Source: Candidatus Amulumruptor caecigallinarius
Lineage (GTDB): Bacteria; Bacteroidota; Bacteroidia; Bacteroidales; Muribaculaceae
Assembly: GCA_023665575.1 (NCBI GenBank)
Contig: JAMPDQ010000013.1
Span: 1 to 43,628 of the forward strand
Direction: 5' to 3'
DNA length: 43,628 nt
Positions 16,801-24,821 of this stretch are shown here, in pieces. The notes under the pieces were generated by a model. The model saw only the letters and a list, made by a program, of their open reading frames with translations, was not told where the DNA came from and searched no databases. The position numbers were made by a program, and so were the translations under genes. The stretch's first letter is position 1, and each line of letters begins with the position of its first letter.

Positions 16801-17454
16801 TCACAATCGGTTTCTCAAGATTTTCACAATATCTTCTACATTTGTTTCGCTGAGATTGTTCACAATTTTGTCACACCAATTCGAGAGCTGCGATGCGGGG
16901 AGCGTGGTTGAGAGTCCTACCACATAGCATTCTGCCGCTTTTCCGGCTTTTACACCTTGTGCGGAGTCTTCAAACACAACACAACAACGAGGGTCAACAC
17001 CGAGCATTTCAGCCGCCTGCAGGTAGCCCTCAGGGTGTGGCTTTGAGTGGCTGATTTTATCGGCAGTGACAATATAGTTGAAGCGGCTTTCGAGCCATGG
17101 AATTTCCTCGCGCAGATGTTGCAGCTTAAGCTCATTGCTGCTGGTCACCAAAGCTCGTTTTATTTTCAACGCGCATAATATATCGAGTATCTCGGCAGCT
17201 CCGGGCAGCATCTCATATCTCATTTGCTGCTCCATGCTGTTGAGCATGTCAATAACTTCATTATGTCGGCACGGGCTGAAATATTTGTTGAGAATTTCGA
17301 GAAGTGTCATCCCTTTAATTACGTGTTCGAATCGTTCCACACCGGTGGGAATGCGATTGTTGATGGTGGCCCATATGCGTGTATATTCCGTTTCGCTGTC
17401 TATCAACACACCGTCAAGGTCAAACAGAAATCCGATTTCTTCGCGTGTTGTCAT
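16801..17454 (-). CDS. HAD-superfamily hydrolase, phosphoglucomutase-like (subfamily IA)
   Basis: From the ATG at 17454 the protein has 217 residues. Motif I is FLFDLDGVLIDSE (nucleophile Asp12, acid Asp14), motif II is ALVTSSN, motif III is the Lys in ISHSKPHPEGY, and motif IV is VVFEDSAQGVKAG. The helical cap inserted after motif I and these motifs match beta-phosphoglucomutase and small sugar-phosphate phosphatases. The substrate cannot be assigned. Its predicted promoter (17733-17764) is about 270 bases upstream, with element E6 between promoter and start codon. Confidence 0.85.
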   Translation of the reverse strand: MTTREEIGFLFDLDGVLIDSETEYTRIWATINNRIPTGVERFEHVIKGMTLLEILNKYFSPCRHNEVIDMLNSMEQQMRYEMLPGAAEILDILCALKIKRALVTSSNELKLQHLREEIPWLESRFNYIVTADKISHSKPHPEGYLQAAEMLGVDPRCCVVFEDSAQGVKAGKAAECYVVGLSTTLPASQLSNWCDKIVNNLSETNVEDIVKILRNRL

Positions 17455-17478
17455 TATTAATCTGATATTGAAATGATT

Positions 17479-17640
17479 TAGAGTCTGAATCAATGAAAAA
17501 ATTATTTTAGCCCGGCTTCTCTTTGGTTGATTTTTTCAATTTCGCCGGTCACAACCGAGAGGTGCACCCTCTGAGATTGAATAAATTATCTCAAAAATAA
17601 GCCGCCCCTAATGTTGAATTATTTATGAAACAGACTCTGA
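17479..17640. mobile_element. Element E6: A-type element in the leader of the HAD gene
   Basis: It runs from TTAGAGTCTG to ATGAAACAGACTCTGA. The interior is the A-type block in reverse orientation (CCGGCTTCTCTTTGG, CGCCGGTCACAAC, GATTGAATAAATTATCTCAA, AATAAGCCGCCCCTAATG). The left terminal repeat is cut down to about 10 bases by an internal deletion. The last triplet is TGA where other copies have TTA. Confidence 0.75.
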
Positions 17641-17732
17641 ATCTTGAATTTGAAAAAAGTTTAAATCACTTCATTTCAATGAGTAGTCGGGTGGCACAGC
17701 AGCAAGTCGATTGTGACTGGCGCGCCTGTATG

Positions 17733-17764
17733 CAAAAGTAATGGTTTTGTGGCTATATCGCAAA
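17733..17764 (-). promoter_or_regulatory. Minus-strand promoter for the HAD hydrolase gene
   Basis: On the minus strand, TTTG (17764-17761), 20 bases, then TACTTTTG (17740-17733) fits the -33/-7 consensus. The start would be near 17726. Its -33 lies one base from the -33 of the opposite promoter, so the two are back to back. Confidence 0.7.
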
Positions 17765-17765
17765 T

Positions 17766-17796
17766 TTTGAAGAAACGGTTTAATTTGTTATTTTTG
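17766..17796 (+). promoter_or_regulatory. Plus-strand promoter for the FAD dehydrogenase gene
   Basis: TTTG (17766-17769), exactly 19 bases, then TATTTTTG (17789-17796). The predicted start, about 17802-17804, coincides with the TA that opens element E7, so the whole element would be transcribed as a leader of about 490 bases. Confidence 0.75.
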
Positions 17797-17801
17797 TAGA
17801 T

Positions 17802-18280
17802 TAAGAGTCTGTTTCATAAAAAATTCAACATTAGGGGCGGCTTATTTTTGAGATAATTTATTCAATCTCAGAGGAAACACCTCTCGGTTGTGACCGGCGA
17901 GATTGGAAAAATCAGCCAAAAGGAAGTCCGACTAAAGCAGTTTTTCATTGATATAGACATAAGCATTGAATAAACTCAAGTTTCGCAAGTTGCAAACAAC
18001 TTGGAATCTTGAAGGTAAGAGTTATGTAGTTAGGAAGGTCAGTGAGATAACCATTGTAAGATTACAATGTAATTGTTGCTAAAAACAGCATCTGACCTCT
18101 GACCTCTAACCTCTTTGCTTTTCGCAGGTTGCAAACTTGCGAAAGTTGAATAAATAAATTAACAATAGATCATATGTCTATTTTATATTTAAATTACTAT
18201 TGGTTTCGCGTGTATGGCCGATTTTGACTCTTTGAATCAGTCATATAGTCCGCTATACTCCTGATTCTGCAGAGCCAAAC
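17802..18280. mobile_element. Element E7: composite A-type element with module M, right end lost
   Basis: It starts TAAGAGTCTGTTTCATAAAA at the predicted transcription start of the FAD gene and follows E5 module by module: CAACATTAGGGGCGGC, GTTGTGACCGGCGAGATTG, module M (17975-18150), TTAACAATAGATCATATGTC, then the core GTCATATAGTCCGCTATAC and CTCCTGATTCTGCAGAGCC. The inner terminal repeat present in E5 has decayed to AT-rich sequence (18178-18208) and the right terminus is missing. It ends about 12 bases before the next ATG. Confidence 0.8.
17975..18150. mobile_element. Module M inserted in E7
   Basis: It runs from CTCAAGTTTCGCAAGTTGCA to CTTGCGAAAGTTGAA. Flanking repeats are eroded (TAAA on each side) but the insertion point in the host element is the same as in E5, indicating one ancestral insertion before the composite was copied. 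Confidence 0.75.
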
Positions 18281-18292
18281 TTAATAAAATAT

Positions 18293-19873
18293 ATGATACA
18301 GGATATAACCCTGAAAATATCGCCTGAACGTGCCGCAGACAAATCATCTTTGCTGAAGGAGGTGGCAAAAGCCGCCCGCTTGAAAGCTGATGAAATAAAT
18401 GATATGAATGTGGTGCGACGCTCTATAGACGCGCGCAAACACCCCATTGTGCTCAACCTTGTTGTGCGCATTGCCAGCGGAGATTCTACAGAGGTGAAGG
18501 CACGTTTCTTACCGATAGATTTTAAAAAAGTGCCGGATAATGCACCGCGATTTATAATTGTTGGAGCAGGCCCGGCCGGGCTTTTTGCAGCTCTTAAGGC
18601 TTTGCAATTTGGTGTGAAGCCTATTGTGGTGGAGCGCGGACGTGATGTGGATGCCCGCAGGGTGGATATTGCAAACATCAGCCGTGAGAAAAAGACCAAT
18701 CCTCGTTCGAATTATTGTTTCGGAGAGGGTGGTGCCGGCGCCTACAGCGATGGCAAGCTATACACCAGAAGCAAGAAAAGAGGCTCCGTAGAGGAGGTGT
18801 TGCAACTGTTTGTGCAGCACGGAGCCTCGCCCAACATTCTTGTCGATGCGCATCCTCACATTGGCAGTGACAAATTGCCGGGAGTGATAAAAGAGATTCG
18901 CAACACTATTTTAAGATGTGGCGGAGAAGTGATGTTTGATACTCTTGTCACAGCGCTCCACAAGGATGTGGATGGCGTGAAGGGTGTGGTTACCGACAAG
19001 GGTCTAATTCTCGCTGACGGCGTGTTGATTGCAACAGGTCATTCCGCGCGTGACACATTCCACCTTCTTAATGAGTCGGGGGTGGCTCTTGAGCCGAAGG
19101 GAATAGCCGTTGGGGTGCGTCTTGAGCATCCGCAAAAACTGATTGATAAAATTCAATATCATTCACCTCAAGGAAGAGGCAAATATCTGCCACCCGCAGA
19201 ATATAGTTTTGTGACTCAGGTGGATGAAAGAGGCGTATATTCTTTTTGCATGTGTCCGGGTGGAGTGGTGGTTCCGGCAGCCACAGCCGATGAGGAGCTG
19301 GTGGTTAATGGCATGTCGGCATCAGCACGCTCCGGCTCTTGGGCCAATTCGGGAATGGTGGTGGAGATTCGTCCGGGAGATTTCCCACAATTTAATAATG
19401 AGGGAGCTTTGCAGATGCTTGCTTTGCAGAAGCATTTGGAAACCGAAGTGTGGCATGCCGCGGGCAATTCAATTGTTGCTCCCGCTCAGCGCATGAAGGA
19501 TTTCACAGAGAAAAAGATGTCGCGGTTTTTGCCTTCCTCATCTTACGCACCCGGAATTCAAAGTGCGGATTTCAACACTATTCTTCCGGAATTTATTGCA
19601 GAAAGATTGAGGCGAGGGTTTCTTGAGTTTGGCAAAAAGGCACCCGGCTTCCTTACAAATGAAGCAATATTGATTGGATTGGAATCGCGCACATCATCAC
19701 CGGTGAGAATCACACGCGATTCCTCCACACTGGAGAGTGTGAATTGCAGACGTCTATATCCGGCCGGAGAGGGTGCCGGATATGCCGGCGGAATAGTTTC
19801 CGCTGCCATCGATGGTATCCGTTGTGCCGAAGCTTTCGCCCACAATTATGCCAATGATATATCAAGTAATTAA
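18293..19873 (+). CDS. NAD(P)/FAD-dependent oxidoreductase of the COG2509 type
   Basis: The product is 526 residues. An N-terminal domain of about 80 residues (ISPERAADKSSLLKEVAKAA ... NVVRRSIDARKHPIV) precedes the dinucleotide-binding fold, with GAGPAG at 91-96 and the VVERG acidic end. The cysteine-containing NYCFGEGGAGAYSDGKLYTR is characteristic of this uncharacterised dehydrogenase family, and the C-terminal GEGAGYAGGIVSAAIDGIR is the second FAD-binding motif. Substrate unknown. It likely forms an operon with tsaB, 59 bases downstream. The upstream region is wholly element E7. Confidence 0.88.
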   Translation: MIQDITLKISPERAADKSSLLKEVAKAARLKADEINDMNVVRRSIDARKHPIVLNLVVRIASGDSTEVKARFLPIDFKKVPDNAPRFIIVGAGPAGLFAALKALQFGVKPIVVERGRDVDARRVDIANISREKKTNPRSNYCFGEGGAGAYSDGKLYTRSKKRGSVEEVLQLFVQHGASPNILVDAHPHIGSDKLPGVIKEIRNTILRCGGEVMFDTLVTALHKDVDGVKGVVTDKGLILADGVLIATGHSARDTFHLLNESGVALEPKGIAVGVRLEHPQKLIDKIQYHSPQGRGKYLPPAEYSFVTQVDERGVYSFCMCPGGVVVPAATADEELVVNGMSASARSGSWANSGMVVEIRPGDFPQFNNEGALQMLALQKHLETEVWHAAGNSIVAPAQRMKDFTEKKMSRFLPSSSYAPGIQSADFNTILPEFIAERLRRGFLEFGKKAPGFLTNEAILIGLESRTSSPVRITRDSSTLESVNCRRLYPAGEGAGYAGGIVSAAIDGIRCAEAFAHNYANDISSN

Positions 19874-19932
19874 AATCAACAAATAAACCCACGGCTTCCG
19901 GATAAACCGTAAACCGCATTAAAAATGCAAAC

Positions 19933-20625
19933 GTGAGCACAATTCTGAATATAGAGACATCCGGCAAAATATGCAGTGCAGCCATCACTCGCGATGGTTG
20001 TCTGGAGTATCAACTCGATGAGCCGAAGGAAATGCAACACGCCAATGTGTTGGCACCTTTTGTAGATAAATGCATGAACGAACTTCACCGCAAGGAGGAG
20101 AAACTTGACGCCGTGGCTGTAAGCATAGGACCGGGCAGCTACACAGGTCTGCGCATAGGTCTGTCGTTGGCGAAGGGACTGGCTTTCAGCCTGGACGTGC
20201 CGCTCATAGGCGTTGACACACTTAAAATCCTTGCCGTAAAGGCGATGTTCCGTTCAATGGAATGGACCGGCGATGAAATACTTGTACCTATGATTGATGC
20301 CAGACGAATGGAAGTCTACACTGCTCCATATAATTTCAGGCTTGAACCATTAGTGCCCCCATCGCCTATGATTATTGATGAGAATTCATTCAGCAATCTG
20401 ATTGGGAATCATAAGCTCATACTGATTGGAGATGGGGCAGAAAAGGCTGCGCGGATAATCAAGCATCCTAATGTGCAATGGATTCCCGGACTTGTGCCTA
20501 TGGCGAAAGACATGTTGGCATTATCGGAAAAGGCATTCAGAGAAAATGACTTCATTGATATCGCCTATTCCGTGCCAAATTATTTGAAAGATTATATCAC
20601 AACAACACCCAAAAGCAAATTATGA
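19933..20625 (+). CDS. tsaB: tRNA threonylcarbamoyladenosine biosynthesis protein TsaB
   Basis: The protein is 230 residues and begins with GTG (the nearby ATG at 19925 is closed by an in-frame stop after three codons). It partners TsaD and TsaE in making the universal t6A37 modification of ANN-decoding tRNAs. The actin-like ATPase fold is shown by ILNIETSGKICSAAI and the strong family motif VSIGPGSYTGLRIGLSLAKGLAFSLDVPLIGVDTL (about 62-96); MIDARRMEVYTA follows. It is directly coupled to the DUF4290 gene (4-base overlap). Confidence 0.93.
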   Translation: MSTILNIETSGKICSAAITRDGCLEYQLDEPKEMQHANVLAPFVDKCMNELHRKEEKLDAVAVSIGPGSYTGLRIGLSLAKGLAFSLDVPLIGVDTLKILAVKAMFRSMEWTGDEILVPMIDARRMEVYTAPYNFRLEPLVPPSPMIIDENSFSNLIGNHKLILIGDGAEKAARIIKHPNVQWIPGLVPMAKDMLALSEKAFRENDFIDIAYSVPNYLKDYITTTPKSKL

Positions 20626-21218
20626 TTCCTTACAACACTGATATGGAGCCGGTGAAGCTCCATGAATATGGAAGGCACATCCAGGATCTTGTGGAGTATT
20701 GCACGGGTATCACCGACCGCGATGAAAGAAATGCTTGTGCATTCGCAATGGTTGATACCATTGCCGGAATCTTTCCCGAGCTGGTCGGATCTAACCATGA
20801 TTATTCCAAAATATGGGATCTTGTAAATATTATATCAGGATTTAAATTGGATGTGGATTTCCCGTGCGAAGTGATTACTTCTGAAAAGCTTAACCCCACA
20901 CCCCGAAAAATTCCATACACATCCTCTGTTATGAGATTCCGCCATTATGGCAAAAATATCGAGCATATGATTGAAAAGGTGGCAGCCCTTGAGGAAAATG
21001 AGGAGAAAGAGCTGCTTGTTTCCCTGATTGCACACCACATGAAAAAGCTGATGCTGCAGCATAACAAGGAGGGGGTGGAAGATGCAAAGATTCTGCGCGA
21101 CCTTGCGCTTTATTCCAATGGAAAAATCAATCTTGACCCGGCAACATATCTGCTCCATGAATATAAGGAGATAATGCCCGAAAAGCACCAATCCAAAAAG
21201 AAAAAGAAGAGAAAATGA
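20622..21218 (+). CDS. DUF4290 domain-containing protein
   Basis: The 198-residue cytoplasmic protein begins IPYNTDMEPVKLHEYGRHIQ, the start signature of DUF4290, with predicted helices throughout and a lysine/arginine-rich end (KKKKKRK). The family is restricted to Bacteroidota and is usually next to murA; function is not known. It overlaps both tsaB and murA by four bases, so the three are co-translated. Confidence 0.9.
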   Translation: MIPYNTDMEPVKLHEYGRHIQDLVEYCTGITDRDERNACAFAMVDTIAGIFPELVGSNHDYSKIWDLVNIISGFKLDVDFPCEVITSEKLNPTPRKIPYTSSVMRFRHYGKNIEHMIEKVAALEENEEKELLVSLIAHHMKKLMLQHNKEGVEDAKILRDLALYSNGKINLDPATYLLHEYKEIMPEKHQSKKKKKRK

Positions 21219-22528
21219 GCAGTTTTATAGTAGAAGGTGGACATTCACTGAGTGGGGAAATAAAGATTAAGGGAGCCAAAAATGAAGCTCTCGAGGTGAT
21301 TTGCGCCGTGTTGCTTACTTCGGAAAAAGTCACTATTTCCAACTTACCACAGATTTCAGATGTAAGAAACCTTATTAATCTGATGTCGGAAATGGGTGTA
21401 AAAGTGAATTATAACACCACTTCGGAATGTGAATTCCAGGCTGACAACATTGATGTGAATTATATTTTTTCTGACGCTTACCGAAAGAAAGCGCAATCGC
21501 TGCGTGGGTCGGTGATGGTTATGGGACCGTTGGTGGCCCGTTTCGGAAAGGCGTGTCTTCCCAAGCCGGGCGGCGACAAGATTGGCCGACGCCGTCTTGA
21601 CACACATCTGGTGGGTTTGCAGAAGCTTGGTGCGAGGTTTGACTATAATTCAGACGACCATACATATCATGTGGATGTGCCCGATGGATTGCGAGGCTGC
21701 TATATGCTTCTTGACGAAGCTTCAGTCACAGGCACGGCCAATATCATAATGGCGGCTGTGTTGGCTTCCGGTGTCACCACAATATATAATGCAGCTTGTG
21801 AGCCCTATATCCAGCAATTGTGCAGAATGCTTGTAAGGATGGGTGCGATAATCGAGGGAATTGGTTCCAACCTGCTTAAAATCACAGGTGTTGAGTCTCT
21901 TGGGGGCACCACACATACTCTCATACCGGATATGATTGAAGTGGGAAGCTTCATAGGGATGGCGGCTATGACAGGCTCCAATCTGCTTCTCAAAAATGTG
22001 GGCGTTGGCGATCTGGGTCTCCTTCCTGAGGCGTTCAGCCGGATTGGCATCAATATGGAAATCGAGGGAAACGACATAAGAATAGATCAGCGCGATGTGT
22101 ATTGCATTGATGAATTTATCGATGGCTCTATCATGACCATAGCCGATGCTCCCTGGCCCGGACTTTCTCCCGATTTGCTGAGTATATTTCTAGTGGTTGC
22201 CACCCAGGCGAAGGGAAGCCTTATCATTCATCAGAAGATGTTTGAAAGCCGTCTCTTCTTCGTTGACAAGTTGCTCGATATGGGAGCGAGAGTGATTTTG
22301 TGTGATCCGCACAGAGCTGTTGTAATTGGCGCCGGAAAATTTCATGCGTTAAGAGCCACCGACATGGTTTCGCCTGATATACGCGCCGGAATTGCCATGC
22401 TTATCGCTGCAATGGGAGCAAAGGGAACAAGCCGGATTCAGAATATAAATCAGATTGACAGAGGCTATGAAAATATCGATGGCCGTCTCAACAAATTGGG
22501 AGCAAAAATCATTAGAATAGAAGAATAA
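21215..22528 (+). CDS. murA: UDP-N-acetylglucosamine 1-carboxyvinyltransferase MurA
   Basis: First committed step of peptidoglycan synthesis: transfer of enolpyruvate from PEP to UDP-GlcNAc. At 437 residues it has the expected two-domain length. IKGAKNEALEV contains the catalytic Lys22/Asn23. The active-site loop reads PKPGGDKIGRRRLDTH, so position 121 is Asp where the enterobacterial enzyme has the Cys that fosfomycin alkylates. Asp in this position is known to keep activity while conferring fosfomycin resistance in other bacteria. GFENIDGR-like end RGYENIDGRLNKLGA is intact. Two repeat elements fill the gap to rimM. Confidence 0.95.
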   Translation: MSSFIVEGGHSLSGEIKIKGAKNEALEVICAVLLTSEKVTISNLPQISDVRNLINLMSEMGVKVNYNTTSECEFQADNIDVNYIFSDAYRKKAQSLRGSVMVMGPLVARFGKACLPKPGGDKIGRRRLDTHLVGLQKLGARFDYNSDDHTYHVDVPDGLRGCYMLLDEASVTGTANIIMAAVLASGVTTIYNAACEPYIQQLCRMLVRMGAIIEGIGSNLLKITGVESLGGTTHTLIPDMIEVGSFIGMAAMTGSNLLLKNVGVGDLGLLPEAFSRIGINMEIEGNDIRIDQRDVYCIDEFIDGSIMTIADAPWPGLSPDLLSIFLVVATQAKGSLIIHQKMFESRLFFVDKLLDMGARVILCDPHRAVVIGAGKFHALRATDMVSPDIRAGIAMLIAAMGAKGTSRIQNINQIDRGYENIDGRLNKLGAKIIRIEE

Positions 22529-22557
22529 TGAAGCTCATTGCATAGTTTCATAAAATT

Positions 22558-22800
22558 TAGAGTCCGGTTCATAAAAAATTTAACATCGGGGGCGCATGCG
22601 TGAGCTGAGTTTAGCTCTGCAGAATCAGGAGTATAGCGGGCTATTTGACTGATTCAATGAGAAAATTGCTTTAATCCGGCTTCTCTTTGGCTAATTTATC
22701 CAGTCTCGCCGGTCACAACGGATAGGTTGCTCTGTGATTGAATAAATTATCTCAAAAATAAGCCGCTCCTAATATTGAATTTTTATGAAACAGACTCTTA
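22558..22800. mobile_element. Element E8: complete A-type element without module M
   Basis: This 243-bp copy has both terminal repeats: TAGAGTCCGGTTCATAAAAA then TTTAACAT on the left, AATATTGAATTTTTATGAAA then CAGACTCTTA on the right. It is in reverse orientation relative to E5. The interior holds TATAGCGGGCTAT (core hairpin) and CCGGCTTCTCTTTGGC...CGCCGGTCACAAC. It starts about 30 bases after the murA stop and abuts E9, sharing the terminal TA. Confidence 0.85.
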
Positions 22801-23058
22801 GGTTCCATTCCCCAAAAATGTTAAAGCAGGGGGCACAAATTTGCGAGACAGAGGTAACTTTAAAAGCAGAATAATTTTACAAATTTAAATTAATGCTTCA
22901 TTCTGATAAAGAAATATTTGCATCGATCGGCCTCTTTTTGGCTACTTTGCTTCATCTCTTCGGTCACATAGCCCGCTATGTTCCCTTAAAGGTAAAGCAT
23001 ATTAATGCAAAAATAGGCCGCGTCTGCTTTAACATTTTTTTGGGGGAATGGAGCCTTA
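22799..23058. mobile_element. Element E9: complete B-type element without module M
   Basis: This 260-bp copy has terminal repeats of about 34 bp: TAGGTTCCATTCCCCAAAAA then TGTTAAAGCAG on the left, CTGCTTTAACATTTTTTTGG then GGGAATGGAGCCTTA on the right. The interior (GGCCTCTTTTTGGCT, CTTCGGTCACATAGCCCGCTATG) is recognisably related to the A-type interior. ATTTTACAAATTTAAATT at 22873-22890 is the uninterrupted version of the site that carries module M in E12. Confidence 0.87.
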
Positions 23059-23106
23059 AACAGGACCACCACTTATGAAAAAGATTCTAAATTTTCTTAG
23101 CTGCTT

Positions 23107-23655
23107 ATGATAAAGAAGGAAGACATTATTGAAATTGGAAAATTTCGCAAAACACATGCCTTGCAAGGCGAACTGAATGCCACGCTCGATGTGGATGAGG
23201 ATTTTGTCAGTGACCATAATCCTCTCATAGTGGAAATTGATGGCATTTATGTGCCTTTCTTTGCTTCATGGATTCGCACAAAGGGTGCAACATCTTTCCT
23301 TGTAAAGCTAAAAGGACTTGATTCCGGCGAGGAGGCGCAGAAGCTGGTGAATAAAATCATATATGGCCGCAGGGAAGACCTTGTTGAATATATGGATGAT
23401 CCGGACATGCAGCTTGTCGACGATTTCATCGACTATAAGGTGATTGACCGAAACAAAGGTTGTCTCGGCACTGTTGTGTATGTTGACAATTCCACAGCCA
23501 ACACTTTGTTTGAGGTAGAGACAGATGAGGGAGACATAATTTATGTGCCGGTGGCAGATGAATTTGTGGAGGCAGTTGATGATGATAACTGCGAGATTAT
23601 TGTGAATCTTCCCGATGGATTGGTAGAACTTAATAAACAGAAAAAGGATGAGTGA
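23107..23655 (+). CDS. rimM: Ribosome maturation factor RimM
   Basis: The product is 182 residues and assists 30S assembly (16S rRNA 3' domain) by binding S19. The N-terminal RimM barrel opens IIEIGKFRKTHALQGELNATL (family motif, G-K-hydrophobic-HGxxGE variant, here HALQGE). The C-terminal PRC-barrel begins near residue 98 (LVDDFIDYKVIDRNKGCLGTVVYV), with DEGDIIYVPVADEFV. Overlaps the next gene by 8 bases. Usual partners trmD and rpsP are not adjacent. The 48 bases after element E9 contain no canonical promoter. Confidence 0.92.
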   Translation: MIKKEDIIEIGKFRKTHALQGELNATLDVDEDFVSDHNPLIVEIDGIYVPFFASWIRTKGATSFLVKLKGLDSGEEAQKLVNKIIYGRREDLVEYMDDPDMQLVDDFIDYKVIDRNKGCLGTVVYVDNSTANTLFEVETDEGDIIYVPVADEFVEAVDDDNCEIIVNLPDGLVELNKQKKDE

Positions 23656-23968
23656 CGAATTAGGATATGATGAGGATCAGGCTGTGAAATTTATCAGAGC
23701 CACTCTCCCTGAAGATAAGAGAGAGAAAGTTTCTGATGATGAGATATTATATGTTATCGATGTGATTTGGGAATGGTATGAGAAAAACGGCTATCTCGAT
23801 ATCAATGCGGATGTGACCGATGAGGAGGAAGTCAATGAATCCGAGCTTGTGGAATTTGTCATTAAGGAGATGAAGAGGGCAAAAGAGCTGAATGCCGACC
23901 CGGAAACCATATCATTAATTGTAAAAGGAGAATTGCAATATGAGGAATCTATCGATAGCTTTATTTAG
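23648..23968 (+). CDS. Small acidic conserved-type hypothetical protein
   Basis: The product is 106 residues, strongly acidic (EVSDDEILYVIDVIWEWYEKNGYLDINADVTDEEEVNESEL) and predicted mostly helical, without signal peptide or membrane segment. I recognise no named domain. Both ends overlap neighbours: 8 bases with rimM and 29 bases with the OmpA-like gene, which makes co-translation likely and supports it being a real gene. Confidence 0.75.
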   Translation: MSDELGYDEDQAVKFIRATLPEDKREKVSDDEILYVIDVIWEWYEKNGYLDINADVTDEEEVNESELVEFVIKEMKRAKELNADPETISLIVKGELQYEESIDSFI

Positions 23969-24635
23969 CTGCGGACTGGCATTGCTGTCGGTTTCTCCGC
24001 TCGCGATGGCGCAAAGCAGGCAGACCTTCACCGTGAAAAAAGCCATACCGGAGCAGAGTGCAGACACCAGAGTGGAAGATCTGGATGAGATGTCGTTTGT
24101 TGAAATGATTAATTCAGTGCCTCTTGATGATAAAAGCGCTGCGCTTATCCGCAAGTTTCAAGAGAAGGAGGGAAGAAATCGCCTGCTTAATCGGGAGTTT
24201 GGCCCTAAAAGTAAATGCACTGTGGAGACATATCGCAACAAGGAGGTGCTTTTGCTTTCAATTCCCGCTTCGAGCCTTTTCGCGCCCAACGACACAGTGT
24301 TGCGTAAAGACGCGGCCTCTTTGCTTGCTCCGTTGAAACGCTATATGAAGAATGACGACATGTACAGGGTGCTGTTGGTGATGCACACTGACAACACCGG
24401 CTCAGAAGAATATCGCGACATGCTCACTGAGGAGCGTTCGAGAGCAGTGGCCGATTGGTTTGCCGACCATGGAGCTGACACAACATATCTTTTTCCTTAT
24501 GCCTTTGGCGATGATATGCCACTTAAAGAAAATAATTCTATAGAGAATCGTGCCGCCAACCGTCGTTTGGAGGTATATCTTATGCCCGGCAAGAAGATGC
24601 TTGAGCAGGCCAAAAAAGGACGAATAGTGTTTTAG
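23940..24635 (+). CDS. OmpA-family peptidoglycan-binding protein
   Basis: The product is 231 residues with an N-terminal signal peptide (hydrophobic residues 4-22 ending SPLAMAQS). No beta-barrel domain is present. The C-terminal OmpA/MotB domain (about 105-215) shows FAPNDTVLRKDAASLLAPL, VLLVMHTDNTGSEEYRDMLTEERSRAVADWF, and the diagnostic NRAANRRLEVYL that contacts diaminopimelate. It is probably periplasmic or outer-membrane associated. It is convergent with feoB. Confidence 0.88.
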   Translation: MRNLSIALFSCGLALLSVSPLAMAQSRQTFTVKKAIPEQSADTRVEDLDEMSFVEMINSVPLDDKSAALIRKFQEKEGRNRLLNREFGPKSKCTVETYRNKEVLLLSIPASSLFAPNDTVLRKDAASLLAPLKRYMKNDDMYRVLLVMHTDNTGSEEYRDMLTEERSRAVADWFADHGADTTYLFPYAFGDDMPLKENNSIENRAANRRLEVYLMPGKKMLEQAKKGRIVF

Positions 24636-24646
24636 GGCTCGATTCT

Positions 24647-24751
24647 TAGGCTTCATCCCCCCAAAACAGGCCGCCCCTGCTTTAATATTTTTTGGGGAAT
24701 GAAGCCTTAGAATCTGTTTCATAAAAATAGGAGTCTGTTTCATAAAAATAG
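24647..24751. repeat. Element E10: miniature B-type hairpin plus tandem A-type termini
   Basis: From 24647 to 24709, TAGGCTTCATCCCCCCAAAA and TTTTTTGGGGAATGAAGCCT enclose only about 20 bases: a B element reduced to its terminal repeats. Immediately after, two A termini stand in tandem (TAGAATCTGTTTCATAAAAA and TAGGAGTCTGTTTCATAAAA), looking like successive insertions or slippage. Confidence 0.7.
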
Positions 24752-24808
24752 CGATCACTCAGAGAGGAACTTTTTTAGTGTTCTCGTCTGTTTGACCGCT
24801 CTTTTTTT
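24750..24808. terminator. Bidirectional terminator between the OmpA-like gene and feoB
   Basis: AGCGATCA (24750-24757) pairs with TGACCGCT (24793-24800, one mismatch) with an inner GAGA-AAC/GTTCTC pairing. It is flanked by an A-rich left side and a T-run (24802-24808), suiting termination from both directions. Its T-run runs into a terminus whose last TTA is the feoB stop codon. Confidence 0.6.
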
Positions 24809-24821
24809 ATGAAATGGAACC

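Noticed and set aside
22893..23078. 61-codon open frame inside element E9 (MLHSDKEIFASIGLF...)
   Set aside because: The same frame in E1 is closed by a stop after 17 codons, so it is not conserved between copies and is probably chance.
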